Assembly (NCBI GenBank): GCA_946122785.1
Contig: CAMGYJ010000008.1
Coordinates: 27,305,475-27,369,474 of the forward strand
Length of the DNA stretch: 64,000 bases
Reading direction: 5' to 3'
From: Linum tenue
Lineage: Eukaryota > Streptophyta > Magnoliopsida > Malpighiales > Linaceae
Shown: piece by piece, positions 1 through 10,030 of the stretch
Layout: every line of letters starts with the position of its first letter
Position numbering within the stretch: position 1 is the stretch's first letter
Translations under genes and position numbers: made by a program
Notes under the pieces: generated by a model
Told to the model about the DNA's origin: nothing
The model's database searches: none
Seen by the model: the letters and a program-made list of their open reading frames with translations, nothing else

Positions 1-523
1 TAATCAAATGAGTAAAAATACTATTAATGAATTGAGCTACCAACACTTCGTATAAATGTCGCAAGTGTTTACAGTCACATTTTCATATGTCGAAATAAAA
101 TATCGTAAGATATATGTAACAACACATTTAGGAAATTTCGCAAGGTTCTATAGTCACATTTTCATATGTCGAAATAAAATGTCGGAAGATATATGTAACG
201 ACACTTGTTTGTAAATGTCGCAAGGTTCTATAGTCACATTCTCATATGTCAAGATAAAATGTAGGAAGATATATGTACCGACATTTTTTTGTAGATGTCG
301 CAAGGTTCTATATTCACATTTTCATATGTCGAAATAAATGTCGGATAATGTAGGTACCGACATTTTCTATAGATGTCGCAGTAACTGTAAGCAACAAAAT
401 AAAAAATGACATTTGGATGCAATTAGTCGTCATTTTTCATAATTGTCGGCACAAAACTACACCGGCATTTTGACATCTTCAAGTGACCTTTAAAAATGAT
501 GCCATAAGCAATTTTTTATAGTG
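1..523. mobile_element. Terminal part of a CACTA (En/Spm) transposon
   Basis: The right edge reads ...GCAATTTTTTATAGTG. Its reverse complement begins CACTATAAAAAATTGC, the form of a plant CACTA terminus. Inward of it lie many short ATGTCG/CGACAT motifs in both orientations, as expected of subterminal transposase-binding repeats. The rest of the element lies left of the window, so neither the other terminus nor the 3-bp target duplication can be checked. No transposase coding is visible in this part. Confidence 0.7.
53..383. repeat. Subterminal tandem repeat, about 80 bp unit, four copies
   Basis: Four diverged copies start near 74, 152, 231 and 312 at the phrase TCACATTTTCATATGTCG and are spaced 78-81 bp. 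Each carries a TGTCGCAAGGTTCTATA lead-in and a GATATATGTAACGACA-like tail. They belong to the subterminal region of the CACTA element. Confidence 0.75.
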
Positions 524-850
524 TGGTGGAGTTCCTCTTCTATCACTCTCATCATGTTGCTATCTTATTACGTTAAAACATGGCCCAGGCCCTTCCTTGG
601 GAGATGTTCAATCGTTAATCATATACCATTGATCACCAACACACCCTCTAAAACGAAAGGGCTTTCGTTTGCACATTGTCCTGAATACGAGAGTACATGT
701 GTCTCAAATGGGGTCACCGGGATTCGAACACAACACCTCTTCACGGGCTCTGATACCATGTCAACATGCACCAATTGATACCCATAACTCGAGTTGGTGG
801 GAGAATTCAATCCTAAATCATATATACCACTTGCAGCGATCATAATGGGG
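524..850 (-). mobile_element. Copia retrotransposon remnant: PBS and LTR edge, antisense
   Basis: Read on the minus strand, 746-758 gives TGGTATCAGAGCC, the initiator-tRNA-Met primer-binding site of plant Copia elements. It is preceded by an LTR edge ending in CA at 759-760. The LTR side is 759 to about 850 and the leader side is 524-745. No gag or pol coding remains. The fragment abuts the CACTA end. Confidence 0.55.
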
Positions 851-1329
851 TATGAAATATGGTTAGTCTTGACGTTGATAATTAATTGGTAATATCTTGG
901 GCAAACCTGAAATCACAGAATATTGCTTCCATTCCAGTTACCATGTGCTCGAAGCAACATCAAAGCAGCATTTGGTTTCGCTTTGTTATCTTACTAGAAT
1001 GGAAGCGCTTCGCGGCAGGGTTTTGATTGTTTGTAACAAAATATTTTTTAGATCTAAGTACGTGTTTCAGACTAGTAAACTATTTCAGTGATAGTGAAAT
1101 GCTATCATTGAACGACCGATAGTGTACCATTGTGATACAATCAAATTGTAGCATAAATGATTCCGTAGGTAATAAGGCATTTTGAAACATAACTTTTCTA
1201 TAATTAAGTTCATCCATACAACATATATTGATCGACGTCGCATTACACCTTTTTTATTTTAGTAATTCAAACTTATTTTCATTCTTGCAAACCAAGTACG
1301 GTCGATGATCATAGGTCAAACTATTTAGA
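851..1329. other. Intergenic, no feature recognised
   Basis: The stretch is AT-rich. The short open frames here show no recognisable domain or codon structure. Confidence 0.5.
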
Positions 1330-3540
1330 AAATGACCAAAATGGACCAAAACTTATGTTCACATCGACCCAACCCATCAATTGGAAAAGCGTACAAAACT
1401 CGTACTCGACCCAAAATTTGCCAACACCGGGTCAAATTAGATAAAATACCCATTGATTCGAGTTCATATTGGGCAATTGGCACAAAAAGAATTAGTTAAA
1501 ACGGTTAACCCAAATACTTAGATTAATCAGTAATAATTTTAAAATTATAGTTGACGGGACACTAAGAAACAGTGTCCCATTTTACCGGGTCGACATTAGG
1601 TCAAATACCCAATGATTTAAGTGTGCTAAACGCGTCGTTAACCAGTTAGAACAGTTGACCAAAAGCCTTAGATTAATCAGTAACAAATTTAAATACTGTT
1701 AAAATCATAGTTGACGTGACACAAAAAAATAGTGCTTCATCTTATCGGGTCGACATTAGGTCAAATACCCAATAATTTAAGTGAAAAACTCGTTATTGAG
1801 TCAAAATTCGCAAACAACGGGTTCAACTCGCTTAAACCGGATCGAAGAAGGTCGAATACTTTTTGATTTGGGTTCAATTTGGATTCAATTGTCATAAGTT
1901 AAATAATTAGAATCTCTATGGCACAAAAACTCTTCCAAGCTTCAATAATTTAAGCGTGCAAAACTCGTTGTCGAGGCAAAATTTGTCAACAACGGGTTCA
2001 ACTTGCTCAACCCGGGTCGAAGTAGGTTGAACACTCATTAATTTGGGTTCAATTTGGAATTAATTGTCATAAATTAAAGAATTAAAATTTTAAAGACAGA
2101 AAAACTCCTCCAATGATTCAACTGCAAAACTCGTTGTTGAGGCAAAATTCGTCAACAGTGGGTTCAACTCGATTTAACCGGGTCGAAAAAGTTTGAATAC
2201 CCATTGATTTGGGTTCAATTGTCAAAAGTTAATTAATTAGAACCTTGGCACAAAAAATCCTCAAAGTTTCAATGATTTAAGCGTGCAAAACTCGTTGTTG
2301 AGCCAAAATTCGGCAACAACTGGTTCAACTTGCTTTAACCGGATCGAAGTAGGTCGAATACCCATTGATTCAATTGTCATAAATTAACTAATTAGAACCT
2401 CTATGGCACAAAACTCCTCCAACCTTCAATTATTTAAGCGTGCAAAACTCATTGTTGATCCAAAATTCGTCAACATCAGGTTCAACTGCTTCAACCGAGT
2501 CGAAGTAGGTCGAACACCCATTGATTTGGGTTCAATTTGGATTAAATTGTCATAACTTAATCAATTATAACTTTGGATTTAATTGTCATAAGTTAATCAA
2601 TCAAAACTTTAATGGCACAAAAACTCCTCCAAACTTCAATGATTAAAGCACAAAACTCGTTATTGAGGCAAAATTCGTAAGCACCGAGTTGAATTCGCTT
2701 AAACTAAGCGTACAAAACTCCTTGTTGAACCAAAATTCGCCAACAACGGGTTCAACTTGCTTTAACCGGATCGAAGTAGGTCAAATACCCATTGATTCAA
2801 TTGTCATAAGTTAACTAATTACAACTCCTTCAAGCTTCAATGATTTAAGCGTGCAAAACTCGTTGTTGAGCCAAAATTTGTCAACATCGGGTTTAACTTG
2901 CCTTAAGCCGAGTCGAAGTAGGTCAAACACCCATTGATTTGGATTCAATTTGGATTTAATTTTCATAAGTTAACCAATGATGAAAGCACAAATTTGTAAA
3001 CATTGGGTTCAACTCGCTTAAAATGGATCAAAGTAGGTCGAACAACCATTGATTTAGGTTCAATTTGGGTTCCATTGTAGTAAGTTAATTAATTGTCATA
3101 AGTTAATTAATTGTCATAAGTTAACTAATTAGAACCTCCTTCAAGCTTCAATGAATTAAGCGTGCAAAACTCGTTGTTGAGCCAAAATTCGTCAACACCG
3201 GGTTTGGGTTCAATTGTAGTAAGTTAATTAATTGTCATAAGTTAACTAATTAGAACCTCCTTCAAGCTTCAATGAATTAAGCATGCAAAACTCGTTGTTG
3301 AGCAAAAATTCATCAACACCGGGTTTTACTTGCCGTAAACCGAGTCGAAGTAGGTAAAAAAACCCGTTGATTTGGATTCAGTTTGGATTTAGTTTTCATA
3401 AGTTAATCAATGATTAAAGCACAAATTTGTAAACATTGTGTTCAACTTGATTAAAATGGATCGAAGTAGGTCGAACAACTATTGATTTGGGTTGAATTGT
3501 AATAAGTTAATTAATTAGTATCGTAACGGCATATATAAAA
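1330..3540. repeat. Degenerate tandem (satellite-like) array, about 120-180 bp units
   Basis: The phrase GCAAAACTCGTTGTTGAG recurs near 1955, 2126, 2284, 2442, 2648, 2708, 2850, 3163 and 3283. Each copy is followed by CAAAATTCGTCAACA..GGGTTCAACT and then TCGAAGTAGGTCGAA and ATTGATTTGGGTTCAA. Copies differ by point changes, internal deletions and partial units. A more diverged form begins near 1380 (GGGTCGACATTAGGTCAAATACCCAA at about 1588 and 1748). There is no coding potential. Confidence 0.85.
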
Positions 3541-3974
3541 CCTCTCCAAACTTTGGTCAATTATAAATGACCACCCCTTGTAATGGGACACTATGCAATA
3601 GTAACTTGGTTAGTTGTTCTTTTATAATAATAATAATAATAATATGAATATTATTAGAATAAAAGTCGCTGTGAAAGCACTTGTTCCCGTTAAATGTATA
3701 TGGGCGAGTAGTACGGGTACTCGTAATACTCAAACGGATATTAATAAATAACCCACGGGTACTTATTGTAGAACTTCATCCTCCCATATCCCATCCCGTA
3801 AAAAAAATTACGAGTATTTGAGTATCCGTAACCCTCAAAAAACAAAACGGGTATGGGTATACTCAAATACCCATTTCCCGTTTTCCACCCCTATGTACCA
3901 CTCATTTCAACATATTGTATGGTGACAAATTTGCATTACCATTTGCGTGCATGCCAACTTCATAAAAGGAAGAG
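3541..3974. other. Spacer with a TAA microsatellite and a possible degenerate hAT-like MITE
   Basis: A (TAA)n run lies at about 3625-3643. Between about 3690 and 3892 is an inverted-repeat-like block rich in GGGTA/TACCC that ends CCACCCCTA, resembling the other hAT-type elements here. No convincing 8-bp target duplication was found, so the MITE call is weak. Confidence 0.4.
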
Positions 3975-4175
3975 GTGATTAAGTTGATCTTCTTACTTCA
4001 TTTTCCCAACACTTTCGGGCGCAAATACCACACGGCTAGGCAAGCTATATGTTGCGCCCACTATTATAACTTATATATTTCTTCTTGTTCAGCACCCATC
4101 AGATTAATCAATCGTACGCAACTGCAAACACAGCCACACACAAAAATGGCCCTTTCTCAACCCTACTATATATAA
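3975..4175 (+). promoter_or_regulatory. Promoter of Gnk2-like gene 1
   Basis: The block is shared with the two paralogues. It holds TTACTTCATTTTCCCAACAC, an ACACGGCTA element, TTTCTTCTTGTTC(A/G)GCA, and an exactly conserved AATCAATCGTACGCAACTG at 4106-4124. The TATA box TATATATAA is at 4167-4175. Conservation outside the coding region in all three paralogues shows that promoters were duplicated with the genes. Confidence 0.7.
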
Positions 4176-4261
4176 TGCATGGTATGTACTAACCGTAAAT
4201 GTCAATCACAGCGCATATTCCGGAGGAAAGTAAACATTACACACTACATAGCTAGCTAGTA

Positions 4262-4660
4262 ATGGCGACTCGCACTCTCCAAAATCTTGTTGTGGCAACT
4301 CTCGTCGTAGGCGTAACTATTGGCATGAATTTCGCCGCCACATTCCACTCGGCGGCCTACAACTGCGAGGAAGGGACGGTTGGGTCGGGCTCGGATCTCG
4401 ACAAGGCCAGGCATCGGGTCCTCGACGACCTGCTCGACAACACGACGCCGGAACAAAGTTCCTACTGTGCCGCCTCAACCGTCGGCGAGGGATACGCGTA
4501 CGGCTGCGCTACTTGCGACGCAAGTAAAGTGACGCACTGTGACGACTGCCTCAGCTACGCTCAGGATTTCTTGGATGATATCTGCGAGCACTCCGTCGGC
4601 GGTGAGGTTGTGGTCGGAGCTATCATTTGTTCCATGCGGTTTCATGCCGGTCCCGTCTGA
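4262..4660 (+). CDS. Gnk2/DUF26-type secreted cysteine-rich protein, copy 1
   Basis: A 132-residue intronless frame. Residues 1 to about 30 form a signal peptide with a hydrophobic core (VVATLVVGVTIGM), so the product is predicted to enter the secretory pathway. The mature part is one Gnk2-homologous (stress-antifung/DUF26) domain with a CATC-x6-HCDDC cluster, i.e. C-x7-C-x2-C against the family's usual C-x8-C-x2-C. Ginkbilobin-2 is an antifungal, mannose-binding seed protein; that role is inferred here only from the fold. Compared with copies 2 and 3, the frame ends five residues early (..HAGPV), losing the final SEC cysteine, while the conserved Arg/His before ATC has become Cys. It may still be functional or be drifting. 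The start aligns with the paralogues. A Copia element sits 277 bp downstream. Confidence 0.85.
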   Translation: MATRTLQNLVVATLVVGVTIGMNFAATFHSAAYNCEEGTVGSGSDLDKARHRVLDDLLDNTTPEQSSYCAASTVGEGYAYGCATCDASKVTHCDDCLSYAQDFLDDICEHSVGGEVVVGAIICSMRFHAGPV

Positions 4661-4937
4661 TCTTAATGTGCTACCTATAATGAGATGATGAATAATAATA
4701 AGTTCGATAAGAATTTTATATTATCCAAAACTAAATGAATATTTAGCGGTATGGGAGTATGTGAATCAGAAACAATTTCAAGGCCTATAGCACCCAATAC
4801 TGCGGGGAGACTTGGTCACCAATACTCGCGGTGCCTCCCGCGGGAACACCAAGTAGTGTAGCGGAGTTCGAATATGAGATCTCACAAATCTCAAATTCGA
4901 AAGTCCACACTCCCAACCAACTCAGCTGTGTTACCTT

Positions 4938-5192
4938 TGTTAGAAGTCTGGGTATTAGATTGTAATTAACCTAGCATGTTTATTGGCTAATTACAGTCTG
5001 CATACCTAGGGTTAATAGGCGGCTGTATTTAAGTGTTGTTTCAGCCGCATGTAATCTTTAGGAACTCCAGTTTACGTAATTCCATTGACTCTGAGAGGTT
5101 TCTGCCTCTCCGTGGATTAGTCTCAACGTATAACGTTGAGGATACCACGTAAATCTCGTGTCCCGTTTTATGTTTGATTTCATATTTTGACA
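4938..5192 (+). repeat. 5' LTR of the Copia element
   Basis: It starts TGTTAGAAGTCTGGG and ends TTTTGACA, 255 bp. A possible TATA-like TATTTAAG lies near 5030 ahead of the presumed transcription start. No differences from the 3' LTR were seen. Confidence 0.95.
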
Positions 5193-5205
5193 TGGTATCA
5201 GAGCC
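5193..5205 (+). other. Primer-binding site (initiator tRNA-Met)
   Basis: TGGTATCAGAGCC begins immediately after the LTR and is the standard Copia PBS complementary to the 3' end of initiator methionine tRNA. Confidence 0.93.
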
Positions 5206-5444
5206 TCTTCAGAATTGATTCCGTGGACTTGTAGCTGCCTGGGATTTTCGGTTGGTGCTTGCTGCTTTTGTGGGCTGGACGAGCTCATTCTTGTTTCCGG
5301 TTGGTGTCTGTTGGCGGCGAGTACTGATCTTGAAGATTTAGCGTTGGTTTTCGGTGGGTATCGGCTCTCTTTTGTTGTCTTGTGCTTCAGTATTTAGTTG
5401 GCGGCTTGTTTGTTTTCTTTTGGGGCTTGCTGTTTATTTCGCCC

Positions 5445-8400
5445 ATGGATCCGACGAAGGTTGATCATGTTGCGATCAAGTTCAATGGCCGGAACTTTTC
5501 ATTGTGGGAATTTCAGTTCCGAGTTTTTGTTCAGGGCCGGGGTTTGCTGCCCATTCTTGATGGAACCCTACCCGCTCCTGCCGCTGATGCGTCGATACAG
5601 GATAGAAATACTTGGGCTATTCAAAATGCCCAGGTTGTCACCTGGCTTTTGGGTTCTGTTGAGCCGGCTATAGGGCTGAGTCTTCGGGGTTTTTTGTCAG
5701 CGCATGATATGTGGACGCATCTTGCGGCGTTGCATTCTCAAACTAGTGCATCCCGTAAGTTTGAGTTGGAGGTTGATATTGCTCGACGTCAACAAGGGGA
5801 TTTGGACATCAGTACATATTATCAGGATCTGGTTAGTTTGTGGACAGAGCTTGATTTATTGACTGCCTCGTCAGTGTCGGCTGCTGCGACAGCCGAGGTG
5901 CTGAAAGAGAGGGCCAGCTCTCGGCTTATGTACTTTCTGATGAATCTTCGACCAGAATTTGAGGGGATTCGATCCTCTTTGCTTCACCGCAATGTTTCTA
6001 CGATAGAAGAAGTTTTGGGGGAGCTTATTCGCGAAGAAACTCGTTTGAGGAGTCAAGCGAAGATTGATGTTCATTCTTCGGACTCCGCTGCCCCGTCTGC
6101 GTTTGCTGTAGCGCAGTCTAGTCCGGGTTCATCTCTACCACCCTCGTCTTCTGACAATGCTTCGGCATTTGCAGCCACTGCTCGTCCTCGTTTCCATCGC
6201 ACACCATCGGGAGAAATTATTTGTCATCACTGCCGTGAACCGGGTCATGTTCAACGTCGTTGTCCAAAGCGTATTGCTTGCAACTATTGCAAGAAAGAAG
6301 GCCATGTTATTGGGGATTGCCCAATTTTGGCGCAGCGAGGTCGCTCTAGGCAGCCTGGATCTTCTTCAGGCTCGGGTTCTGGTCGCTCTACTCCCGCTGC
6401 ATACGCTACGACTGTGGCTGCTCCACCTGCTGAGTCGCTGCCTTCTAGGGACGCGCTCCGCCAGCTTATGCAGGAGGTGCTTCGGGACACTCTCCCTTCT
6501 ATGCTTGGTTCAGTCTTCACTACTGGTATGGTTTCTTCTTCCTCTCAGTCATGGCACATTGATAGTGCAGCATTTAACCACATGACGAGTAGTCGTTCTG
6601 CATTTACCTCTATTACTCCGACGTCTAGTGTAAAGTTACAGGTTGCTGATGGTAAATGTCTGACGGCTTGCGGCTTGGGTACTGTTGAGTGTGATGGGTT
6701 TCAGCTTCCTAATACATTATATGTGCCTAGTCTTGTCCCTAGTCTTGTTTCTGTTGGTCAATTGGCTGAGGCTGGTTGTTCGGTTATCTTTGATTCCCGT
6801 GGTTGCGTTGTTCAGGACATGACAACGGGGGAAGTGATCGGCCGAGGGACTAAGAGTGGGAGAATATATACGTTGGACTCGCTTGAGATTACTGGGGCAC
6901 AAGGGAGGAAGGTTGCTGAATCGCTCATGTTACCAGTTGATCGTGGTCGAGACCAAGGTGGTGGTGCTTTGTTGAAGTCGGCTGCAAGTGCTTCGTCTGG
7001 GAATTGTTTTTCGGTTAAATTATCTAGTTGGGATCTTTGGCATCGTCGTTTGGGTCATCCCCACTCGGCCAGACTTTTGGATATGTTTAAAACTAAATTA
7101 CTGTCTGGTTCAGTTTCTGCGGTTGATTCTCGGGATTGTGTTCATTGTATTGCAGCCAAGTTATCACAACATTCTTTCAGCCCAAGTACTACGGAATATT
7201 CAGCTCCTTTTGATTTAGTTCATACTGATTTATGGGGGCCTGCCCCAGTGACTTCTCGTGTGGGTTTTCGCTATTTTGCGCTATTTGTTGATCATGTTAC
7301 GCGTTACACCTGGGTATATTTTCTTCGACAGAAATCTGATTTGCTTGGTGCAGCGAAGGAGTTTTTCTCGATGGTACAGACACAGTTCGGACGAACAGTT
7401 AAAATATTAAGGTCCGATCCTGGCGGTGAATTTACTTCTGGTCCGCTTCAGGAAGTTTTTCGCGATAGGGGCATTCTTCCTCAACAGTCATGTCCAGGAG
7501 TATCGCAGCAGAATGGCCTGGTTGAGAGGAAGCATCGTCACGTTTTAGATCTGGCTCGGGCACTTCTCATTCAATCTAGTGTGCCGACATCGTTCTGGGT
7601 TGAGGTTATTCATACGGTTATTTATTTGATTAATAGACAACCCACTTCAGTTCTTGCTCACCAGAGTCCCTATCAGGTATTATATCAGCGTCTTCCTGAT
7701 TATGATCGGTTACGGGTGTTCGGTTGTGTATGTTATGTGCTTCTTCCCCGGCGGGAGCATACTAAACTTGAACCTAAAGCGATTAAATGCGCCTTTATTG
7801 GCTATAGTGAGAAGCATAAGGGCTACGTTTGTTATGACTCCGTTAACCGTCGAGTTCGAATCTCCTGTGATGTGGTATTTCTCGAGCATCTTTCTTATTA
7901 TTCTTCTTCCCAAAATGATGAGCACATGGCCATGGACCTCTTTCAGCCAATGGTAGAATTTCCAGAAGTTCCTCTACCAGTGCAACCGCCGCTTGAACCA
8001 CCTTCCCCGCCGCCGAGTTCGTCTGCAAGCTCTTCTATCTCATTGTCGGCCTCGTCGAGTTCCAGTTCCGCCGTAGCCTCGTCTCCGCAGTCCTCACAGG
8101 CCTCTAGTGACTCGGATTCAGCTCCTACCGATCCTCCTTCCCCAGTTTTGCGCCGCTCGGATCGAGCTACTCGGGGGCAACCTCCTTTACAGCTTACTGA
8201 TTTTGTTACTTTTGCTACTACACATGTGTCGGTTCCAGCTTCATATAAACAGGCACATGGGCAAGCTTGTTGGGATGAGGCAATGGATGTTGAATTTGCT
8301 GCATTAGAGGCTAATCATACCTGGGATGTCGTTCCTCGTCCTCCTGATTGTTCTGTTATTGGCTGTAGATGGGTATATGCAATCAAAGTTCATCCGGATG

Positions 8401-9776
8401 GAACCATTGAGAGGTATCGTGCTAGGTTGGTGGCTCAAGGTTTTAAGCAAGAATTTGGCATAGATTATGACGAGACCTTTGCCCCGGTGGCAAAGATGCA
8501 GACTGTTCGTACATTACTCGCTGTTGCAGCTATGCGGGGGTGGAGCTTGATACAACTTGATGTCAAGAATGCTTTTTTACATGGGGATCTGAAGGAGACT
8601 ATTTATATGGAGTGTCCTCCTGGGTATTCGAAAGGGGATAAGTCTAAAGTTTGTCTTTTACGGCGTTCTCTGTATGGTCTAAAGCAAGCTCCTCGGGCCT
8701 GGTTCGAGAAGTTTCATGCTACTATTCACCGTATTGGATTTCAGCAAAGTAGTAATGATCCTTCTCTCTTTACACGACGGACTGCGAAAGGTCTGACGGT
8801 CTTATTGATCTATGTTGATGATATGGTCATTAGTGGGGATGATGAGGAAGGTATACAGTTGTTGACTAGTGAACTGCGTTCTGCATTTAATCTTAAGGAG
8901 TTGGGTGATCTATCTTATTTTCTTGGGCTTGAAGTGCATCGGTCCAAGGCTGGTCTGATGGTATGCCAAGAAAAATACATTGTTGATTTACTAGAGACTG
9001 CTCATATGGAGGATTGCCATCCGTGTACCACACCAATGGAGCAAAATCTCAAACTTAGGAAAACTGATGGAGACTTACTTCCTGATGGCTCGTTTTACAG
9101 AAGCATGGTGGGGAGTCTGATTTATTTGACGCATACACGTCCTGATATTTCGTATGCAGTGCAGGTTGTGAGTCAATTTATGCAGGCACCAAGAACTACT
9201 CATCTAGCGGCAGTTAACAGGATCCTTCGGTACTTGCGTGGTACGCAGAAGGTCGGATTATTCTTTCCAGCTTCCGGTGCGTTGACTATAGAGGCATTTG
9301 CAGATGCAGACTATGCAAGTTGCTTGGATACTCGACGTTCTACATCAGGATGGTGTGTGAAGGTAGGCCAGTCCTTCATTTCGTGGCGATGTAAGAAGCA
9401 GGAACGAGTATCTAAGTCGTCAACTGAAGCTGAATATCGTTCGATGTCAGAAGTCACTTCGGAACTTGTCTGGCTTCGACGGTTGTTGTTGGATCTTGGA
9501 GTGGAGTGCCCTACTCCTATGCGGCTGTATGGTGACAACACTAGTGCTATCCGGATTGCCACTAATCCTGTCCTTCACGATCGCACGAAACATATTGAGG
9601 TTCATGTGCACTACATTCGTCAGTTGGTCTCTGAAGGCATAGTGGCACTGTCGTATGTAACTTCGGAGGAACAGACTGCAGACCTGTTGACTAAAGCAGT
9701 TAGTACAGCTCGTCATTGGTTCCTGGCGCACAAATTGATGTTGCGTCAGCTTCATCAATTTGAGGGAGGCTGTTAG
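5445..9776 (+). CDS. Copia gag-pol polyprotein, intact
   Basis: A 1,443-residue frame from MDPTKVDH. The same frame has an upstream ATG at 5382, which would add a hydrophobic 21-residue leader not typical of Gag, so 5445 is preferred. In order: UBN2-type Gag; two CCHC zinc knuckles (CHHCREPGHVQRRC, CNYCKKEGHVIGDC); protease (WHIDSAAFNHM); GAG-pre-integrase (DLWHRRLGHPH); integrase with the D-D-E residues in HTDLWGP, RSDPGGEF and QQNGLVERKHR; reverse transcriptase with QLDVKNAFLHG, LYGLKQAPRAW and the YVDDM catalytic box; RNase H (ADADYASC, SSTEAEY, GDNTSA, TKHIEV). The product makes the virus-like particle, cDNA and integrase. Oddities: the protease triad is DSA rather than DSG, and integrase has DPGGEF where DNGGEF is usual. 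The TAG stop lies inside the 3' LTR. Confidence 0.96.
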   Translation: MDPTKVDHVAIKFNGRNFSLWEFQFRVFVQGRGLLPILDGTLPAPAADASIQDRNTWAIQNAQVVTWLLGSVEPAIGLSLRGFLSAHDMWTHLAALHSQTSASRKFELEVDIARRQQGDLDISTYYQDLVSLWTELDLLTASSVSAAATAEVLKERASSRLMYFLMNLRPEFEGIRSSLLHRNVSTIEEVLGELIREETRLRSQAKIDVHSSDSAAPSAFAVAQSSPGSSLPPSSSDNASAFAATARPRFHRTPSGEIICHHCREPGHVQRRCPKRIACNYCKKEGHVIGDCPILAQRGRSRQPGSSSGSGSGRSTPAAYATTVAAPPAESLPSRDALRQLMQEVLRDTLPSMLGSVFTTGMVSSSSQSWHIDSAAFNHMTSSRSAFTSITPTSSVKLQVADGKCLTACGLGTVECDGFQLPNTLYVPSLVPSLVSVGQLAEAGCSVIFDSRGCVVQDMTTGEVIGRGTKSGRIYTLDSLEITGAQGRKVAESLMLPVDRGRDQGGGALLKSAASASSGNCFSVKLSSWDLWHRRLGHPHSARLLDMFKTKLLSGSVSAVDSRDCVHCIAAKLSQHSFSPSTTEYSAPFDLVHTDLWGPAPVTSRVGFRYFALFVDHVTRYTWVYFLRQKSDLLGAAKEFFSMVQTQFGRTVKILRSDPGGEFTSGPLQEVFRDRGILPQQSCPGVSQQNGLVERKHRHVLDLARALLIQSSVPTSFWVEVIHTVIYLINRQPTSVLAHQSPYQVLYQRLPDYDRLRVFGCVCYVLLPRREHTKLEPKAIKCAFIGYSEKHKGYVCYDSVNRRVRISCDVVFLEHLSYYSSSQNDEHMAMDLFQPMVEFPEVPLPVQPPLEPPSPPPSSSASSSISLSASSSSSSAVASSPQSSQASSDSDSAPTDPPSPVLRRSDRATRGQPPLQLTDFVTFATTHVSVPASYKQAHGQACWDEAMDVEFAALEANHTWDVVPRPPDCSVIGCRWVYAIKVHPDGTIERYRARLVAQGFKQEFGIDYDETFAPVAKMQTVRTLLAVAAMRGWSLIQLDVKNAFLHGDLKETIYMECPPGYSKGDKSKVCLLRRSLYGLKQAPRAWFEKFHATIHRIGFQQSSNDPSLFTRRTAKGLTVLLIYVDDMVISGDDEEGIQLLTSELRSAFNLKELGDLSYFLGLEVHRSKAGLMVCQEKYIVDLLETAHMEDCHPCTTPMEQNLKLRKTDGDLLPDGSFYRSMVGSLIYLTHTRPDISYAVQVVSQFMQAPRTTHLAAVNRILRYLRGTQKVGLFFPASGALTIEAFADADYASCLDTRRSTSGWCVKVGQSFISWRCKKQERVSKSSTEAEYRSMSEVTSELVWLRRLLLDLGVECPTPMRLYGDNTSAIRIATNPVLHDRTKHIEVHVHYIRQLVSEGIVALSYVTSEEQTADLLTKAVSTARHWFLAHKLMLRQLHQFEGGC
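9759..9770 (+). other. Polypurine tract
   Basis: TTTGAGGGAGGC abuts the 3' LTR, in the position for plus-strand priming. It also codes for the last residues of Pol. Confidence 0.85.
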
Positions 9777-10025
9777 AAGTCTGGGTATTAGATTGTAATT
9801 AACCTAGCATGTTTATTGGCTAATTACAGTCTGCATACCTAGGGTTAATAGGCGGCTGTATTTAAGTGTTGTTTCAGCCGCATGTAATCTTTAGGAACTC
9901 CAGTTTACGTAATTCCATTGACTCTGAGAGGTTTCTGCCTCTCCGTGGATTAGTCTCAACGTATAACGTTGAGGATACCACGTAAATCTCGTGTCCCGTT
10001 TTATGTTTGATTTCATATTTTGACA
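9771..10025 (+). repeat. 3' LTR of the Copia element
   Basis: 255 bp, matching the 5' LTR by eye throughout. It is followed by the target duplication ACCTT at 10026-10030. Confidence 0.95.
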
Positions 10026-10030
10026 ACCTT

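Larger units (their letters stand above)
4938..10025 (+). mobile_element. Complete Ty1/Copia LTR retrotransposon
   Basis: A 5,088-bp element bounded by TG...CA LTRs of 255 bp each. A perfect 5-bp target duplication ACCTT lies at 4933-4937 and 10026-10030. PBS, a single open gag-pol frame and PPT are all present in the right order. By eye the two LTRs are identical, so insertion is very recent. It lies between Gnk2-like copies 1 and 2. Integrase precedes reverse transcriptase, which defines Copia rather than Gypsy. Confidence 0.97.

Noticed and set aside
53..3540. Regularly spaced repeats as CRISPR arrays
   Set aside because: Units are diverged and contiguous, without unique spacers of fixed length, and the genome is a plant.
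3690..3892. A further hAT MITE
   Set aside because: Internal style fits but the 8-bp target duplication does not, so it is mentioned only as possible.
5382..5444. Upstream start of Copia gag-pol at 5382
   Set aside because: It would give a hydrophobic leader not found in Gag; MDPTKVDH at 5445 is the usual kind of start.
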